A stretch of DNA of 37,396 nucleotides, from assembly GCF_002734285.1 (NCBI RefSeq), contig NZ_NSEA01000013.1:1-37396 (forward strand), written 5' to 3'. Below the pieces are notes generated by a model that saw nothing but the letters and a program-made list of their open reading frames with translations, had not been told where the DNA came from and did not search any database. The position numbers and the translations under genes are program-made. The stretch's first letter is position 1. Each line of letters starts with the position of its first letter. This DNA comes from Fredinandcohnia onubensis (GTDB lineage: Bacteria; Bacillota; Bacilli; Bacillales; Bacillaceae_L). This document shows, one piece after another, positions 1 to 6,813 of the stretch.

Positions 1-41
1 GTGGTCAAACGAAGTTTTTCAGACTTACTTCCTCCTTTCAT
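1..41 (-). CDS. Possible 5' end of a gene leaving the window on the left
   Basis: On the minus strand an ATG at 41 opens a frame that stays open to the window edge (MKGGSKSEKLRL...). Only 13 codons are visible and the upstream AGGATAAG is a weak ribosome site. The family cannot be recognised. It may equally be non-coding. Confidence 0.2.
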   Translation of the reverse strand, partial: MKGGSKSEKLRLT

Positions 42-134
42 GATTCAATCTTATCCTGATTTTCAATTTGCTATAATGAGCCCCAGTTATATTTTTCACT
101 AGGACCTGAGGCTTAGAAGACGTAAGTTTTTATG

Positions 135-169
135 AAAAAAAGGGTCTGCTCAGGTACGAGCAAACCCTT
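135..169 (-). terminator. Rho-independent terminator of the DNA glycosylase gene
   Basis: On the minus strand a 12-bp stem with one mismatch (arms 140-151 and 158-169, 6-nt loop) is followed by a run of seven T (135-141). The stop codon of the glycosylase gene lies in the first arm, so the gene ends in its own terminator. Confidence 0.85.
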
Positions 170-755
170 ATCTTTTGCGGGAAACAAACGGATTGTCGGT
201 GATCCAAAATCGCCACGGATAATCCTTTGCCTCTCCTGTATTTTCAATTCCAATTCGTGGTCCGATTGAAATGTCTTCAGGTATATAGCCTTTTGTGATG
301 TAAATGGGTGGTTCAAAAAATGGGCGTCCATAGTCCTCCATTGTTATCCCTAATGCTTTCGTTAGTTTTCCTGGGCCGTTTGTTAGATTTTTGGCGGGCA
401 TTTGGCCGCGGCGTTCATACATAAGGCTAATTCCTTGGTCAGGCTCAACCGCTCTGATTAGAATCGCTTCTGGGATATCAATTTCGTTACTAACTACATT
501 CACGAGACAATGAGTGTGCATCTGATATGTATAGACATAACCAGGGTTGCCGAATATCACCTCTGTTCGCTTCGTCCTTCGATTGTTAAAAGAATGCGCC
601 GCACGATCAAGTGGGCCTTTGTAGGCTTCAGTTTCTACGATGTAACCTGATGCCACGCCTTGTTCGGTTTCTTTTATTAGCTTACATCCGAGGAGAGCTT
701 TGGCAAGTTCTAATGTAGGTTGATGAAAAAATGATTCAGGCAGGATTTCCGTCAT
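168..755 (-). CDS. aag: DNA-3-methyladenine glycosylase (AAG/MPG family)
   Basis: A base-excision repair enzyme that flips out and cleaves alkylated purines such as 3-methyladenine and hypoxanthine. At 195 aa it has the usual length of the single-domain bacterial AAG family. Visible family motifs are the YIVETEAY segment holding the catalytic Glu (about residue 42), AAHSF, GYVYTYQMHTHCLVNVV, EAILIRAVEP and NGPGKLTKALGI. It starts at an ATG behind AAGGAG with good spacing. It is monocistronic, ends in a strong hairpin and is divergent from the HTH/F1-beta gene. The family call is firm; the substrate range cannot be read from the sequence. Confidence 0.93.
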   Translation of the reverse strand: MTEILPESFFHQPTLELAKALLGCKLIKETEQGVASGYIVETEAYKGPLDRAAHSFNNRRTKRTEVIFGNPGYVYTYQMHTHCLVNVVSNEIDIPEAILIRAVEPDQGISLMYERRGQMPAKNLTNGPGKLTKALGITMEDYGRPFFEPPIYITKGYIPEDISIGPRIGIENTGEAKDYPWRFWITDNPFVSRKR

Positions 756-932
756 GGCAGCTCCTTATTCGTTTCAGTTTTTAGGTTTAGTATGGGATTG
801 GGTTGATGGATGTATTCTTGTATAGGTTGTAGAATAAATAGCCACCGTAAAAAAAATTACGCTACAACGAAAATAACTATTGCATCGAAACGAAATTTAG
901 ATTACTCTAAAAAGTAACAGGAGGTGAAAATT

Positions 933-1979
933 TTGGAAGATATTCGACTCAATGTTTCTTTACTTCGTAGAAGAGTACCCAATTTAACGACTGCTGCTCG
1001 TTCAGTAGGATTACGTCCGGCCACTGTCTCTAATCTGTGTACTGGAAAAATCCCTGTAGGTCGAGCAGAGGTACGCACACTTGTGGCGCTTGCTGATTTA
1101 GCTGAATGTAGTTTGGATGAATTATTAATTCGAGGGGAGAAAATGGAAATGATTGAAACTGGGATTAAAACGCTTGATGTCTTTGCTCCGTTAGCAAAAG
1201 GAGGTACAGTTGGTCTTGTCGCTCGCCCAGGAATGGGGCAACTTGTAGTTCTAGCAGAATTATTCCATCGCTTACGTAACAATGATTTCACGACAGTATT
1301 ACTTTTACCGGATGGAGATCATCTAGGGGTTAATGATGTTTTAGATGAAGTTCAAATCCAAGTCAAAACAATTAAAGAAGCCTACGATGAAATCGCAAAG
1401 ATTGGGATAACGAAGGAAATTGTTTTTGCAGCAGACCGATCACATGTGATTACGGGGGAAATCCAAACCCTGCAAGAAAAATTACATTCAATTGGAATTG
1501 ACTCTGTCACTACGGTTCTTGTGGACTTAAAAGGTGAAGTTGTAGATGAGGATGTCCCATTTGGACCACTTGAAACATTATGGCAATTTGACGCTGACCT
1601 CACTGCAAGACATCAATATCCTGCCATTAATCCAGTATACTCAACCTCTTCTGTTCTTGAAGGGGCACACCTAGACCAAACACATTTCACAATTCAACAG
1701 CGTGCCAAAAAACTATTACGAAGATACCGCGAGCTTCGTTCACTCGTTACAGTGCATGGGCTTGAAAAGCTACCAGAAACTGAGGTTCAAACCTACAAAC
1801 GCGGTGAACGTCTTGAAGCATATTTAACTCAACCATTTTATGTAGCAGAAGCCTTTACTGGTAAAAAAGGTGAATCGATTAGTTTACAGGATACTTTACT
1901 CGATATCCGCAAAATTCTTGATGGCTCTACCGACTCAAATGATGTCTCAGAATTAGCCTACATCGGAAAACTAAATTAA
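933..1979 (+). CDS. HTH domain fused to a degenerate F1-ATPase beta-like core
   Basis: A 348-aa protein I cannot match to a named function. Residues 1-66 form a helix-turn-helix region (NLTTAARSVGLRPATVSNL). From about residue 71 it follows the ATP synthase beta chain: IETGIKTLDVFAPLAKGG equals the beta ETGIK...LLAP..KGG segment, YPAINPVYSTSSVLE equals YPAVDPL.STSR, and LRRYRELRSLV...LTQPFYVAEAFTGKKG equals the C-terminal LQRYKELQ...LSQ.F.VAE.FTG. The P-loop GGAGVGKT reads ARPGMGQL, so the essential Lys and Thr are gone; the catalytic GER becomes GDH; the Walker B stretch is missing; and the N-terminal beta-barrel is replaced by the HTH. TTG at 933 is the likely start because AGGAGG (919-924) lies 8 nt before it; the GTG at 924 overlaps that site. 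Inference: a DNA-binding regulator built on an inactive F1-beta fold. Confidence 0.8.
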   Translation: MEDIRLNVSLLRRRVPNLTTAARSVGLRPATVSNLCTGKIPVGRAEVRTLVALADLAECSLDELLIRGEKMEMIETGIKTLDVFAPLAKGGTVGLVARPGMGQLVVLAELFHRLRNNDFTTVLLLPDGDHLGVNDVLDEVQIQVKTIKEAYDEIAKIGITKEIVFAADRSHVITGEIQTLQEKLHSIGIDSVTTVLVDLKGEVVDEDVPFGPLETLWQFDADLTARHQYPAINPVYSTSSVLEGAHLDQTHFTIQQRAKKLLRRYRELRSLVTVHGLEKLPETEVQTYKRGERLEAYLTQPFYVAEAFTGKKGESISLQDTLLDIRKILDGSTDSNDVSELAYIGKLN

Positions 1980-1985
1980 ACAGCA

Positions 1986-2014
1986 AAGGCAGGAATTCAC
2001 TTCCTGCCTTTTTT
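1986..2014 (+). terminator. Terminator after the HTH/F1-beta gene
   Basis: A perfect 10-bp stem (1986-1995 with 2001-2010, 5-nt loop) is followed by TTTT on the plus strand. The convergent ctaG gene ends inside this hairpin (its stop is at 1997-1999). On the minus strand the following T-run is short, so it probably works mainly for the plus-strand gene. Confidence 0.85.
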
Positions 2015-2824
2015 CATAAACAACCATGTTGCACTCAAGCCGAAGATGAGTGCTTGTGTGATAAATAAGATGATGGCTCCATTTTTTTGTTCTCCAACTG
2101 GTGGATATGGGAGTAGTGTTTCTAATAAATCTGGCGGAATCTCTTCACCGAGAGGCATACATAATGCCAGTGCGGCCAACATTTGACTTGTGTCACTATA
2201 TACAGAATACAATGCATCATCTGCGAGCCATAAAAACAGGGTCACTGGTAAAAACAATACAATGTTAACCACTATATAAACTAGCCTTTTCTTAAAAGTC
2301 ATCTGGTCATGCTCTTTGATTGGTCCAATGATTGGCCACCACAGCAAGACGGCCGCTAATATCAAGCCAATTAAAAAGAAATAGTTTGTAAAGTATCCTG
2401 TACGGATCCAGTCAAACATTACAGGCACGTGATATTCAATTAACAAACCGTGGAAGAGAATAATTGTAAACACGGGATGAGTTAAGACACGATATACCTT
2501 TTTCACACCATTTTTTTGGAGCATTTTTTCAAGCAGATTTGTCTTTAACCCAATTACAATCAACGGTGCCGCAATAAGAAGGACAACAACAATCTGAATG
2601 ATGTGAGCACGAAACAGCATGCGTCCTAATAGGTTCATTGGACTTCCCACAGCTAATAAAATCAGTACCATACTTCCGGCAAACGCTATTGATTTATACT
2701 TCGGATGATCTTTTGGTGTTGGTAAAAGGAACATATATAAGACTATTAAAATCAAGGTAAAAAAGATGATACCCCCATTCCATTGGGAGTGAAAACTAAA
2801 ACCATCTAAAATTTGACTAATCAC
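1997..2824 (-). CDS. ctaG: Cytochrome c oxidase assembly factor CtaG (Caa3_CtaG family)
   Basis: A 275-aa polytopic membrane protein with about seven hydrophobic helices and the family pattern: conserved His in FRAHIIQIVVVLLIAAP and ILFHGLLIEYHVP, LLWWPIIGP, and DALYSVYSD followed by a further helix pair. In B. subtilis CtaG is needed for active caa3-type oxidase. It begins with GTG at 2824 behind GGTGAT. It stands alone, converges with the HTH/F1-beta gene, and is apart from any cta operon, which is common for extra CtaG paralogues. An Fnr-like dyad lies upstream. The family call is firm; which oxidase it serves is unknown. Confidence 0.88.
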   Translation of the reverse strand: MISQILDGFSFHSQWNGGIIFFTLILIVLYMFLLPTPKDHPKYKSIAFAGSMVLILLAVGSPMNLLGRMLFRAHIIQIVVVLLIAAPLIVIGLKTNLLEKMLQKNGVKKVYRVLTHPVFTIILFHGLLIEYHVPVMFDWIRTGYFTNYFFLIGLILAAVLLWWPIIGPIKEHDQMTFKKRLVYIVVNIVLFLPVTLFLWLADDALYSVYSDTSQMLAALALCMPLGEEIPPDLLETLLPYPPVGEQKNGAIILFITQALIFGLSATWLFMKKGRK

Positions 2825-2925
2825 AATATCACCAGCTTTACGGATATTGGTTGCTCAGAAGGTCACAATCCTGCGCTTTTGACTTCTCCACGCCAAAACT
2901 CTTCTAAACATACTCTTCTACTTTC

Positions 2926-2969
2926 ATTGTAAATCCTTATGTCCCTGCTGGAATATGATTTATATCACA
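2926..2969 (-). promoter_or_regulatory. Candidate Fnr-type activated promoter of ctaG
   Basis: On the minus strand, TGTGATATAAATCATA (2954-2969) matches the Fnr/CRP-type TGTGA-N6-TCACA pattern in 9 of 10 fixed bases. A TACAAT -10 box lies at 2926-2931, with a poor -35 (ATTCCA, 2949-2954, 17-bp spacer). The dyad centre is 35.5 bp from the end of the -10, putting it near -41.5 to -42.5, the class II activator position. The weak -35 fits an activator-dependent promoter. Confidence 0.5.
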
Positions 2970-2995
2970 TGTCGTTTTTCAGACATTTTTCAGAC

Positions 2996-3038
2996 AAAAA
3001 AAATCCATATTTAAACCATTAAGATTTAAATATGGATT
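2996..3038 (-). terminator. Terminator of the nitrilase-GNAT operon
   Basis: A perfect 14-bp stem (3002-3015 with 3025-3038, 9-nt loop) is followed on the minus strand by a run of eight T (2996-3003). It lies just after the GNAT stop codon. Confidence 0.88.
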
Positions 3039-3044
3039 CTATTT

Positions 3045-3716
3045 TTATAACGGAAGTAAATTTACCTTCTCTTTTTCCGTTAAGCTGTTCACCATTTCAA
3101 GCCATTCTGCTGGTTTGTTTGGAAGAACGGTATAATACGTTGTTAAGAAATCAACAACCAATTGGCTAGGTAATTCAGATACTTGGTCATCACTAGGCAT
3201 GAAGCATAGATCTAATCCTTTCACTGCTTCCCCGTCATTGTTCCAAGATGGATGAACATAGTCGAGCTCTATACGCTTATAGCCAAGATGAGATAGAACC
3301 TCACGGCGCACGAATGGATCCATTGGCTTAACTGTTCCAAATTCATAGTGCGCAACTTGATACGGATCGTAGATTTCAGCAAACATCCCGAATAACTCTT
3401 TCCCGTTTGCAGCAGCTAACTCCTGTAAATCCTTACTGCGGTTTTGTGCTAGAAAGCGACCGATACTCAATCCTGGTTGACCGATGATCGTAAAATCAGT
3501 CATCGCAATATTCCAGTCTGGATAATAACGATATTCCGTTGTCCCTACGACCTCATCGTCATGTACCGCAACGAAGACACGAATACTTGGGTCCTCAAGC
3601 GGCTCCTTCCAAAGTTCAAAATCTAGAACTTCCTCTTTAGGAAACACACTTTTCATTAATTCATGCATTTTAAAAAATAACGGGTCGTTGATGCTTGTTA
3701 TTCTTTTATAATCCAT
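3045..3716 (-). CDS. GNAT-family N-acetyltransferase
   Basis: A 223-aa protein with GNAT features: RVFVAVHDDEVVGTTEYRYY (beta strands 2-3 of the fold, about residues 46-65), a DFTIIGQPGLSIGRFL stretch (74-89) at the position of the acetyl-CoA-binding motif, and LSHLGYKRIELDYVHPSW near 141-157. The acceptor substrate cannot be inferred. ATG at 3716 is the best start: it begins 19 bp after the upstream nitrilase gene ends and leaves the fold intact, whereas the frame open to 3809 overlaps that gene. The pairing recalls the GNAT-nitrilase fusion proteins (YhcX type) of bacilli, suggesting a shared amide or polyamine substrate; that is inference. Confidence 0.78.
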   Translation of the reverse strand: MDYKRITSINDPLFFKMHELMKSVFPKEEVLDFELWKEPLEDPSIRVFVAVHDDEVVGTTEYRYYPDWNIAMTDFTIIGQPGLSIGRFLAQNRSKDLQELAAANGKELFGMFAEIYDPYQVAHYEFGTVKPMDPFVRREVLSHLGYKRIELDYVHPSWNNDGEAVKGLDLCFMPSDDQVSELPSQLVVDFLTTYYTVLPNKPAEWLEMVNSLTEKEKVNLLPL

Positions 3717-3735
3717 CTCATTCACTCTCTTTCGA

Positions 3736-4593
3736 TTATTTCCAATCAGGATATAGGTCCGTTCTTCGGTCACGCCATGTTGTAACCGAGCCGCGTTCAC
3801 GCACTTCATAGAGAAGATCCAAATCGAGGTCTGCCGTCACGATCATGTCGTTGTTTACTTCGCCTTCCACTAAAATTCCTTTTGGTGGGAATGGAATATC
3901 ATTTGGTGTAATAACCGCTGCCTGACCAAAGTTTGCACGCATAAAATCAACCGTTGGCAGAGTACCAACCGTGCCTGTTCCAACAACATAGACTTGGTTT
4001 TCCACAGCTCTTGCATGGCTTGTATAACGTACACGGTGGAATCCGTGGCGGTCATCTGTACAAGATGGGCAAAAAATCACATCGGCGCCCTTTGCCTTTG
4101 CCATTCGTACAATTTCAGGGAACTCGATATCATAGCAAGTTAACATCGCAATGCGTCCTTTTTCTGTATCGAACACTTGGAAATCGTCTCCGGGCGTCAT
4201 ATTCCATTCATTCACTTCCGTTGGGGTAATATGCAGCTTAGCCTGCTCCCCCACTCGACCATCTGGATAGAATAAATGAGCCACATTGTTGAGGTGGTCT
4301 CCCTTTCGGATGACATGTGTTCCACCAATAATGTGGACATTGTATTGTTTTGCAAGGTTTGAAAAAAGCTCACGGTAGCTTTCAGTAAAGCTAGGCAGAT
4401 CATCAATAGTCAGACTTGAACCGTCCTCCCTACCGATTGATAAAAGCTGTGTAGTGAAGAATTCTGGAAACAGAATAAATTCTGCGTCAAATTCCATTGC
4501 GGTTTTTATATAATGCTCACATTGAGCCGCAAATTCATCAAAGGAACTGATTGTGTGAAGATGATATTGAACGGCTGAAACCCTCATTTTCAA
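3736..4593 (-). CDS. Carbon-nitrogen hydrolase (nitrilase superfamily)
   Basis: A 285-aa amidase-type enzyme with the full catalytic set: Glu44 in FPEFF, Lys119 in AKLHITPTE, Cys153 in LTCYDIEFPE and the second Glu126. Nitrilase-superfamily members hydrolyse non-peptide C-N bonds of amides, nitriles or carbamoyl compounds; the substrate here is unknown. The best start is TTG at 4593, since AGGGGG lies 9 nt before it; the internal ATG two codons on is too far from that site. It is the first gene of a two-gene operon with the GNAT gene, ended by the hairpin at 2996-3038. Confidence 0.88.
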   Translation of the reverse strand: MKMRVSAVQYHLHTISSFDEFAAQCEHYIKTAMEFDAEFILFPEFFTTQLLSIGREDGSSLTIDDLPSFTESYRELFSNLAKQYNVHIIGGTHVIRKGDHLNNVAHLFYPDGRVGEQAKLHITPTEVNEWNMTPGDDFQVFDTEKGRIAMLTCYDIEFPEIVRMAKAKGADVIFCPSCTDDRHGFHRVRYTSHARAVENQVYVVGTGTVGTLPTVDFMRANFGQAAVITPNDIPFPPKGILVEGEVNNDMIVTADLDLDLLYEVRERGSVTTWRDRRTDLYPDWK

Positions 4594-4645
4594 ATCGAGA
4601 ATCCCCCTTCATTAAAAGTATGTTATAAGTGGATTATTAACTATT

Positions 4646-4674
4646 TTTATCGTTGAAACAAGTAAATTGTCCAA
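4646..4674 (-). promoter_or_regulatory. Candidate sigma-A promoter of the nitrilase-GNAT operon
   Basis: Minus strand: TTGGAC (4669-4674), a 17-bp spacer and GATAAA (4646-4651), about 50 bp before the TTG start. Four of six bases match in each box. The remaining intergenic DNA to 4871 is AT-rich and must hold the deacetylase promoter, which I cannot place. Confidence 0.4.
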
Positions 4675-4871
4675 TATTATATTAGACTATGAGCATTCAA
4701 TTCTCAAAAACCTTTTTTTTCCATAATTTCTTCTTCCTCAAAGCCTTTCCTTATGTTACTATAAGGCTTGTCTGTACAAGTTTTGTAAAAATGTCGTAAT
4801 AAAAGCGAAACATTTCTGCAATATAAGCGTCTTATATATTGAAGAATATCACAGCAAAGAAGGTATGCTTA

Positions 4872-5855
4872 ATGTCGAATGCGAGAAAAATGAAAAAGGG
4901 CAACATTGTCAAGATTATTGCGTTGTTTGGCTTTATTGTGTTGTTACTCTTGTATTCTTTCTTTCTACTTAAAACTAAATTTTTTCTAGAAGCAGATGCA
5001 TCTGAACCGGTAGTTGAGGTTGTTGCACCCGCCGAACCTACTGAAAAAAATGAACCAATAGATGATGATTTTAGAGTTGATGACCAACCAAAAGGGAATA
5101 TTGAAGAGGAAAAACCCGCTGAAGAAGAATCCGCACCTACAACTGAACCAACAAAAGAAACAGCTCCAGATTTAGTGCAACCAACCACTCCCGAAATAGA
5201 TGAGGAACAGGAAGAAGATCAAAAACAGGACGCACCAAAGGAAACACCTGCCCCACCTTCAAGAGCTGTTTATCTCACTTTTGACGATGGTCCTCATAAG
5301 GTTTCAAAGGATATCCTTGCTTTACTCGACCAATATGATGCGAAAGCAACTTTTTTTATGTTAGACAACAACATGAAAAATTATCCTGATGCGGTCAAGG
5401 AAATGGCGAGTAAAGGACACAGTGTCGGTCTTCATGGTGTCACACATGATAAAAATAAATTCTATCAATCTTCGAAATCCGTTGTTGGCGAAATGGACCA
5501 AACCCAACAGACGCTTTTCGAATTGACAGGAATTGAAACAGACCTCATTCGAACTCCATTTGGCAGTGCGCCACATATGACAGATGCTTATAAGGACGCA
5601 GTAGATGCTGCTGGCTACAAGATGTGGGACTGGAATATTGATAGCCGTGATTGGCAATTCCGAGATAACCGGTATGTGGATAGTGTAATTGAACAGCTAA
5701 CTAAATTGAATCGTGTGAATCAGCCAATTGTCATTCTACTGCACGAAAGACCCGAAACACTCGAACATTTACCAAAACTACTAGACTATCTAAAAGAGCA
5801 AGGCTACGAGTTCAAAGCATTAGAATCAACGATGCACCCGATACAGCTATATTAA
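4872..5855 (+). CDS. Membrane-anchored polysaccharide deacetylase (NodB domain)
   Basis: A 327-aa carbohydrate esterase family 4 protein. A basic N-terminus is followed by one membrane segment (about 13-33), then a Pro/Glu/Thr-rich acidic linker (about 40-128) that would cross the wall zone, then the NodB domain. Motifs: FDDG (137-140, catalytic base and metal Asp), HGVTH (metal His pair), RTPFGS, WDWNIDSRDW and ILLHE (catalytic His). All catalytic and metal residues are present. It likely removes acetyl groups from cell-wall peptidoglycan or another surface polymer. The start is ATG at 4872 with AAGGT 7 nt before it; the TTG at 4839 lacks a ribosome site. It stands alone with its own terminator. 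Confidence 0.9.
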   Translation: MSNARKMKKGNIVKIIALFGFIVLLLLYSFFLLKTKFFLEADASEPVVEVVAPAEPTEKNEPIDDDFRVDDQPKGNIEEEKPAEEESAPTTEPTKETAPDLVQPTTPEIDEEQEEDQKQDAPKETPAPPSRAVYLTFDDGPHKVSKDILALLDQYDAKATFFMLDNNMKNYPDAVKEMASKGHSVGLHGVTHDKNKFYQSSKSVVGEMDQTQQTLFELTGIETDLIRTPFGSAPHMTDAYKDAVDAAGYKMWDWNIDSRDWQFRDNRYVDSVIEQLTKLNRVNQPIVILLHERPETLEHLPKLLDYLKEQGYEFKALESTMHPIQLY

Positions 5856-5882
5856 AGATGGCCCACCAGGTCATCTTTTTTT
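5854..5882 (+). terminator. Terminator of the deacetylase gene
   Basis: A 10-bp stem with one G-T pair (5854-5863 with 5869-5878, 5-nt loop) runs into a T-run to 5882. It overlaps the end of the stop codon. Confidence 0.82.
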
Positions 5883-5944
5883 CTGGTAAAGGAGGTCGGG
5901 TTCGGTCATGGGTGGACTTAGGCCTGGGTTGCTCGTGGGTCAGG

Positions 5945-5996
5945 GGGACAGGTCCCGTGTCCCAGGAAAAAAATGGTGGGACGCGGGACCTGTCCC
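5945..5996. repeat. Dispersed GGGACAGGTCCC inverted repeat, complete copy A
   Basis: Two 20-bp arms (5945-5964 and 5977-5996) pair with one mismatch around an A-rich 12-bp loop. Each arm holds a smaller GGGAC/GTCCC dyad. It is the best copy of a family seen also at 8607, 20499, 21605, 24178 and 24239, with a remnant near 12224. Local GC is well above the flanks. It sits just upstream of ywbE. Confidence 0.85.
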
Positions 5997-5997
5997 T

Positions 5998-6026
5998 TTG
6001 TCCCAAACGGGAATGTAGGGTAAACT
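5998..6026 (+). promoter_or_regulatory. Candidate ywbE promoter with its -35 inside the repeat edge
   Basis: TTGTCC (5998-6003), a 17-bp spacer and TAAACT (6021-6026) lie about 36 bp upstream of the ywbE start. The -35 is the outer TTGTCCC of repeat copy A. Both boxes match only 4 of 6 bases. Confidence 0.35.
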
Positions 6027-6061
6027 AGATAGACAAAATAATTGATGGAAGGGTTTTTGTG

Positions 6062-6256
6062 ATGAATGGACAGAATCGTGCTGATATAGTTCCGGGAATT
6101 GAGGTTCAAATTGTGTTAAAGAAGGACCAGCGAACTGGTATACTAACAAAAGGAATTGTGAAAGATATTTTAACGAAGTCTAGTTTTCATCCTCATGGGA
6201 TTAAGGTTCGATTAGAGGATGGACAAGTTGGGCGAGTGAAGGAAATCATTCAATAA
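6062..6256 (+). CDS. ywbE: YwbE family protein (DUF2196)
   Basis: A 64-aa protein matching the YwbE family closely: RADIVPGIEVQIVLKKDQRT, then TKGIVKDILTKS.FHPHGIKV and RLEDGQVGRVKEI. The family is small, basic and predicted to form a beta-rich fold; its role is not established. ATG at 6062 is chosen because GGAAGGG (6047-6053) lies 8 nt before it and because family members start MNG; the GTG directly in front is spaced too tightly. The following 158-aa gene starts 32 bp later, so the two are probably cotranscribed up to the terminator at 6768. Confidence 0.9.
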   Translation: MNGQNRADIVPGIEVQIVLKKDQRTGILTKGIVKDILTKSSFHPHGIKVRLEDGQVGRVKEIIQ

Positions 6257-6288
6257 ATTATTTTAACATCAGAAATGAGGACATACAT

Positions 6289-6765
6289 ATGCTATCTTTC
6301 GAGGAAAAACTTAAGGTCATCGAATCATTCCCGGAATTGGAACGAAAAAATGTATCGTTAGGAAGAGTAAACTTTCACTATAACGACAGCATCTTTGAAA
6401 AGAAGATTGTTGTACAGCATCTACACCCAAATGGTAATGGTTTTGTATACGCCGGAAACCTTCAAAACTACGATGTAGATGCTAAGGGATTTATTAATAT
6501 ACGGGATTTCTCCGAAGCTGATTTGCGACGAATCGTGAAGGAATCGATCCAATCCCTCTCCGCGAATTCCCCTTTAGGGAGAGAAAATGCCATCATTGGT
6601 GAAGGACAAGAAGAACGTTGGGTTAATGATGAGGGACAAACACTGCTACTTGTATTCGAAGATGAATGGTGGAATGTATATTCCGGCCTAAACCTAGAAG
6701 AAGCCTTTGGCTCCTATGATGAAGCGGAAGACTATTTATATGAAGAGGGCTTTAGACTTCAATAA
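6289..6765 (+). CDS. Uncharacterised conserved-looking protein
   Basis: A 158-aa soluble, acidic protein I do not recognise. Two parts are visible: residues 1-85, with an E-rich helix then RVNFHYNDS and VVQHLHPNGNGFVYAG, a beta-rich stretch; and residues 85-158, with ERWVNDEGQTLLLVFEDEWW then an acidic C-terminal helix (LEEAFGSYDEAEDYLYEEG). There is no signal peptide, membrane helix or metal-ligand cluster. ATG at 6289 follows GAGG at good spacing. It lies 32 bp behind ywbE and shares its terminator. Coding potential is good given the intact frame and the ribosome site. Confidence 0.8.
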   Translation: MLSFEEKLKVIESFPELERKNVSLGRVNFHYNDSIFEKKIVVQHLHPNGNGFVYAGNLQNYDVDAKGFINIRDFSEADLRRIVKESIQSLSANSPLGRENAIIGEGQEERWVNDEGQTLLLVFEDEWWNVYSGLNLEEAFGSYDEAEDYLYEEGFRLQ

Positions 6766-6767
6766 TC

Positions 6768-6805
6768 AAAATCCAACCTCCCAATTAAATGAGGTTGGAT
6801 TTTTT
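6768..6805 (+). terminator. Terminator after the ywbE unit, possibly bidirectional
   Basis: A stem of about 13 bp (6768-6780 with 6791-6803, 10-nt loop) runs into TTTTT on the plus strand. On the minus strand the same hairpin is followed by TTTT and lies beyond the end of the anti-sigma gene, so it may serve both sides. Confidence 0.85.
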
Positions 6806-6813
6806 AAATTTCA

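Noticed and set aside
72-77. Plus-strand extended -10 (TGCTATAAT) near the left edge
   Set aside because: There is no good -35 and no plus-strand gene follows before 933; the next gene is on the other strand, so it is probably chance in AT-rich DNA.
1986-2014. Fully bidirectional terminator between the HTH/F1-beta gene and ctaG
   Set aside because: The stem is perfect but on the minus strand it is followed only by TTTGCTG, too short a T-run to be confident for ctaG.
4839-4871. Upstream TTG start for the polysaccharide deacetylase
   Set aside because: There is no ribosome site before 4839, whereas ATG 4872 has AAGGT at 7 nt and gives a normal basic N-terminus before the membrane helix.
5908-6018. 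A 36-codon plus-strand frame starting after GGAGG
   Set aside because: It runs straight through the repeat palindrome, the ribosome site is 12 nt away, and composition follows the repeat rather than a protein; no sign of coding.
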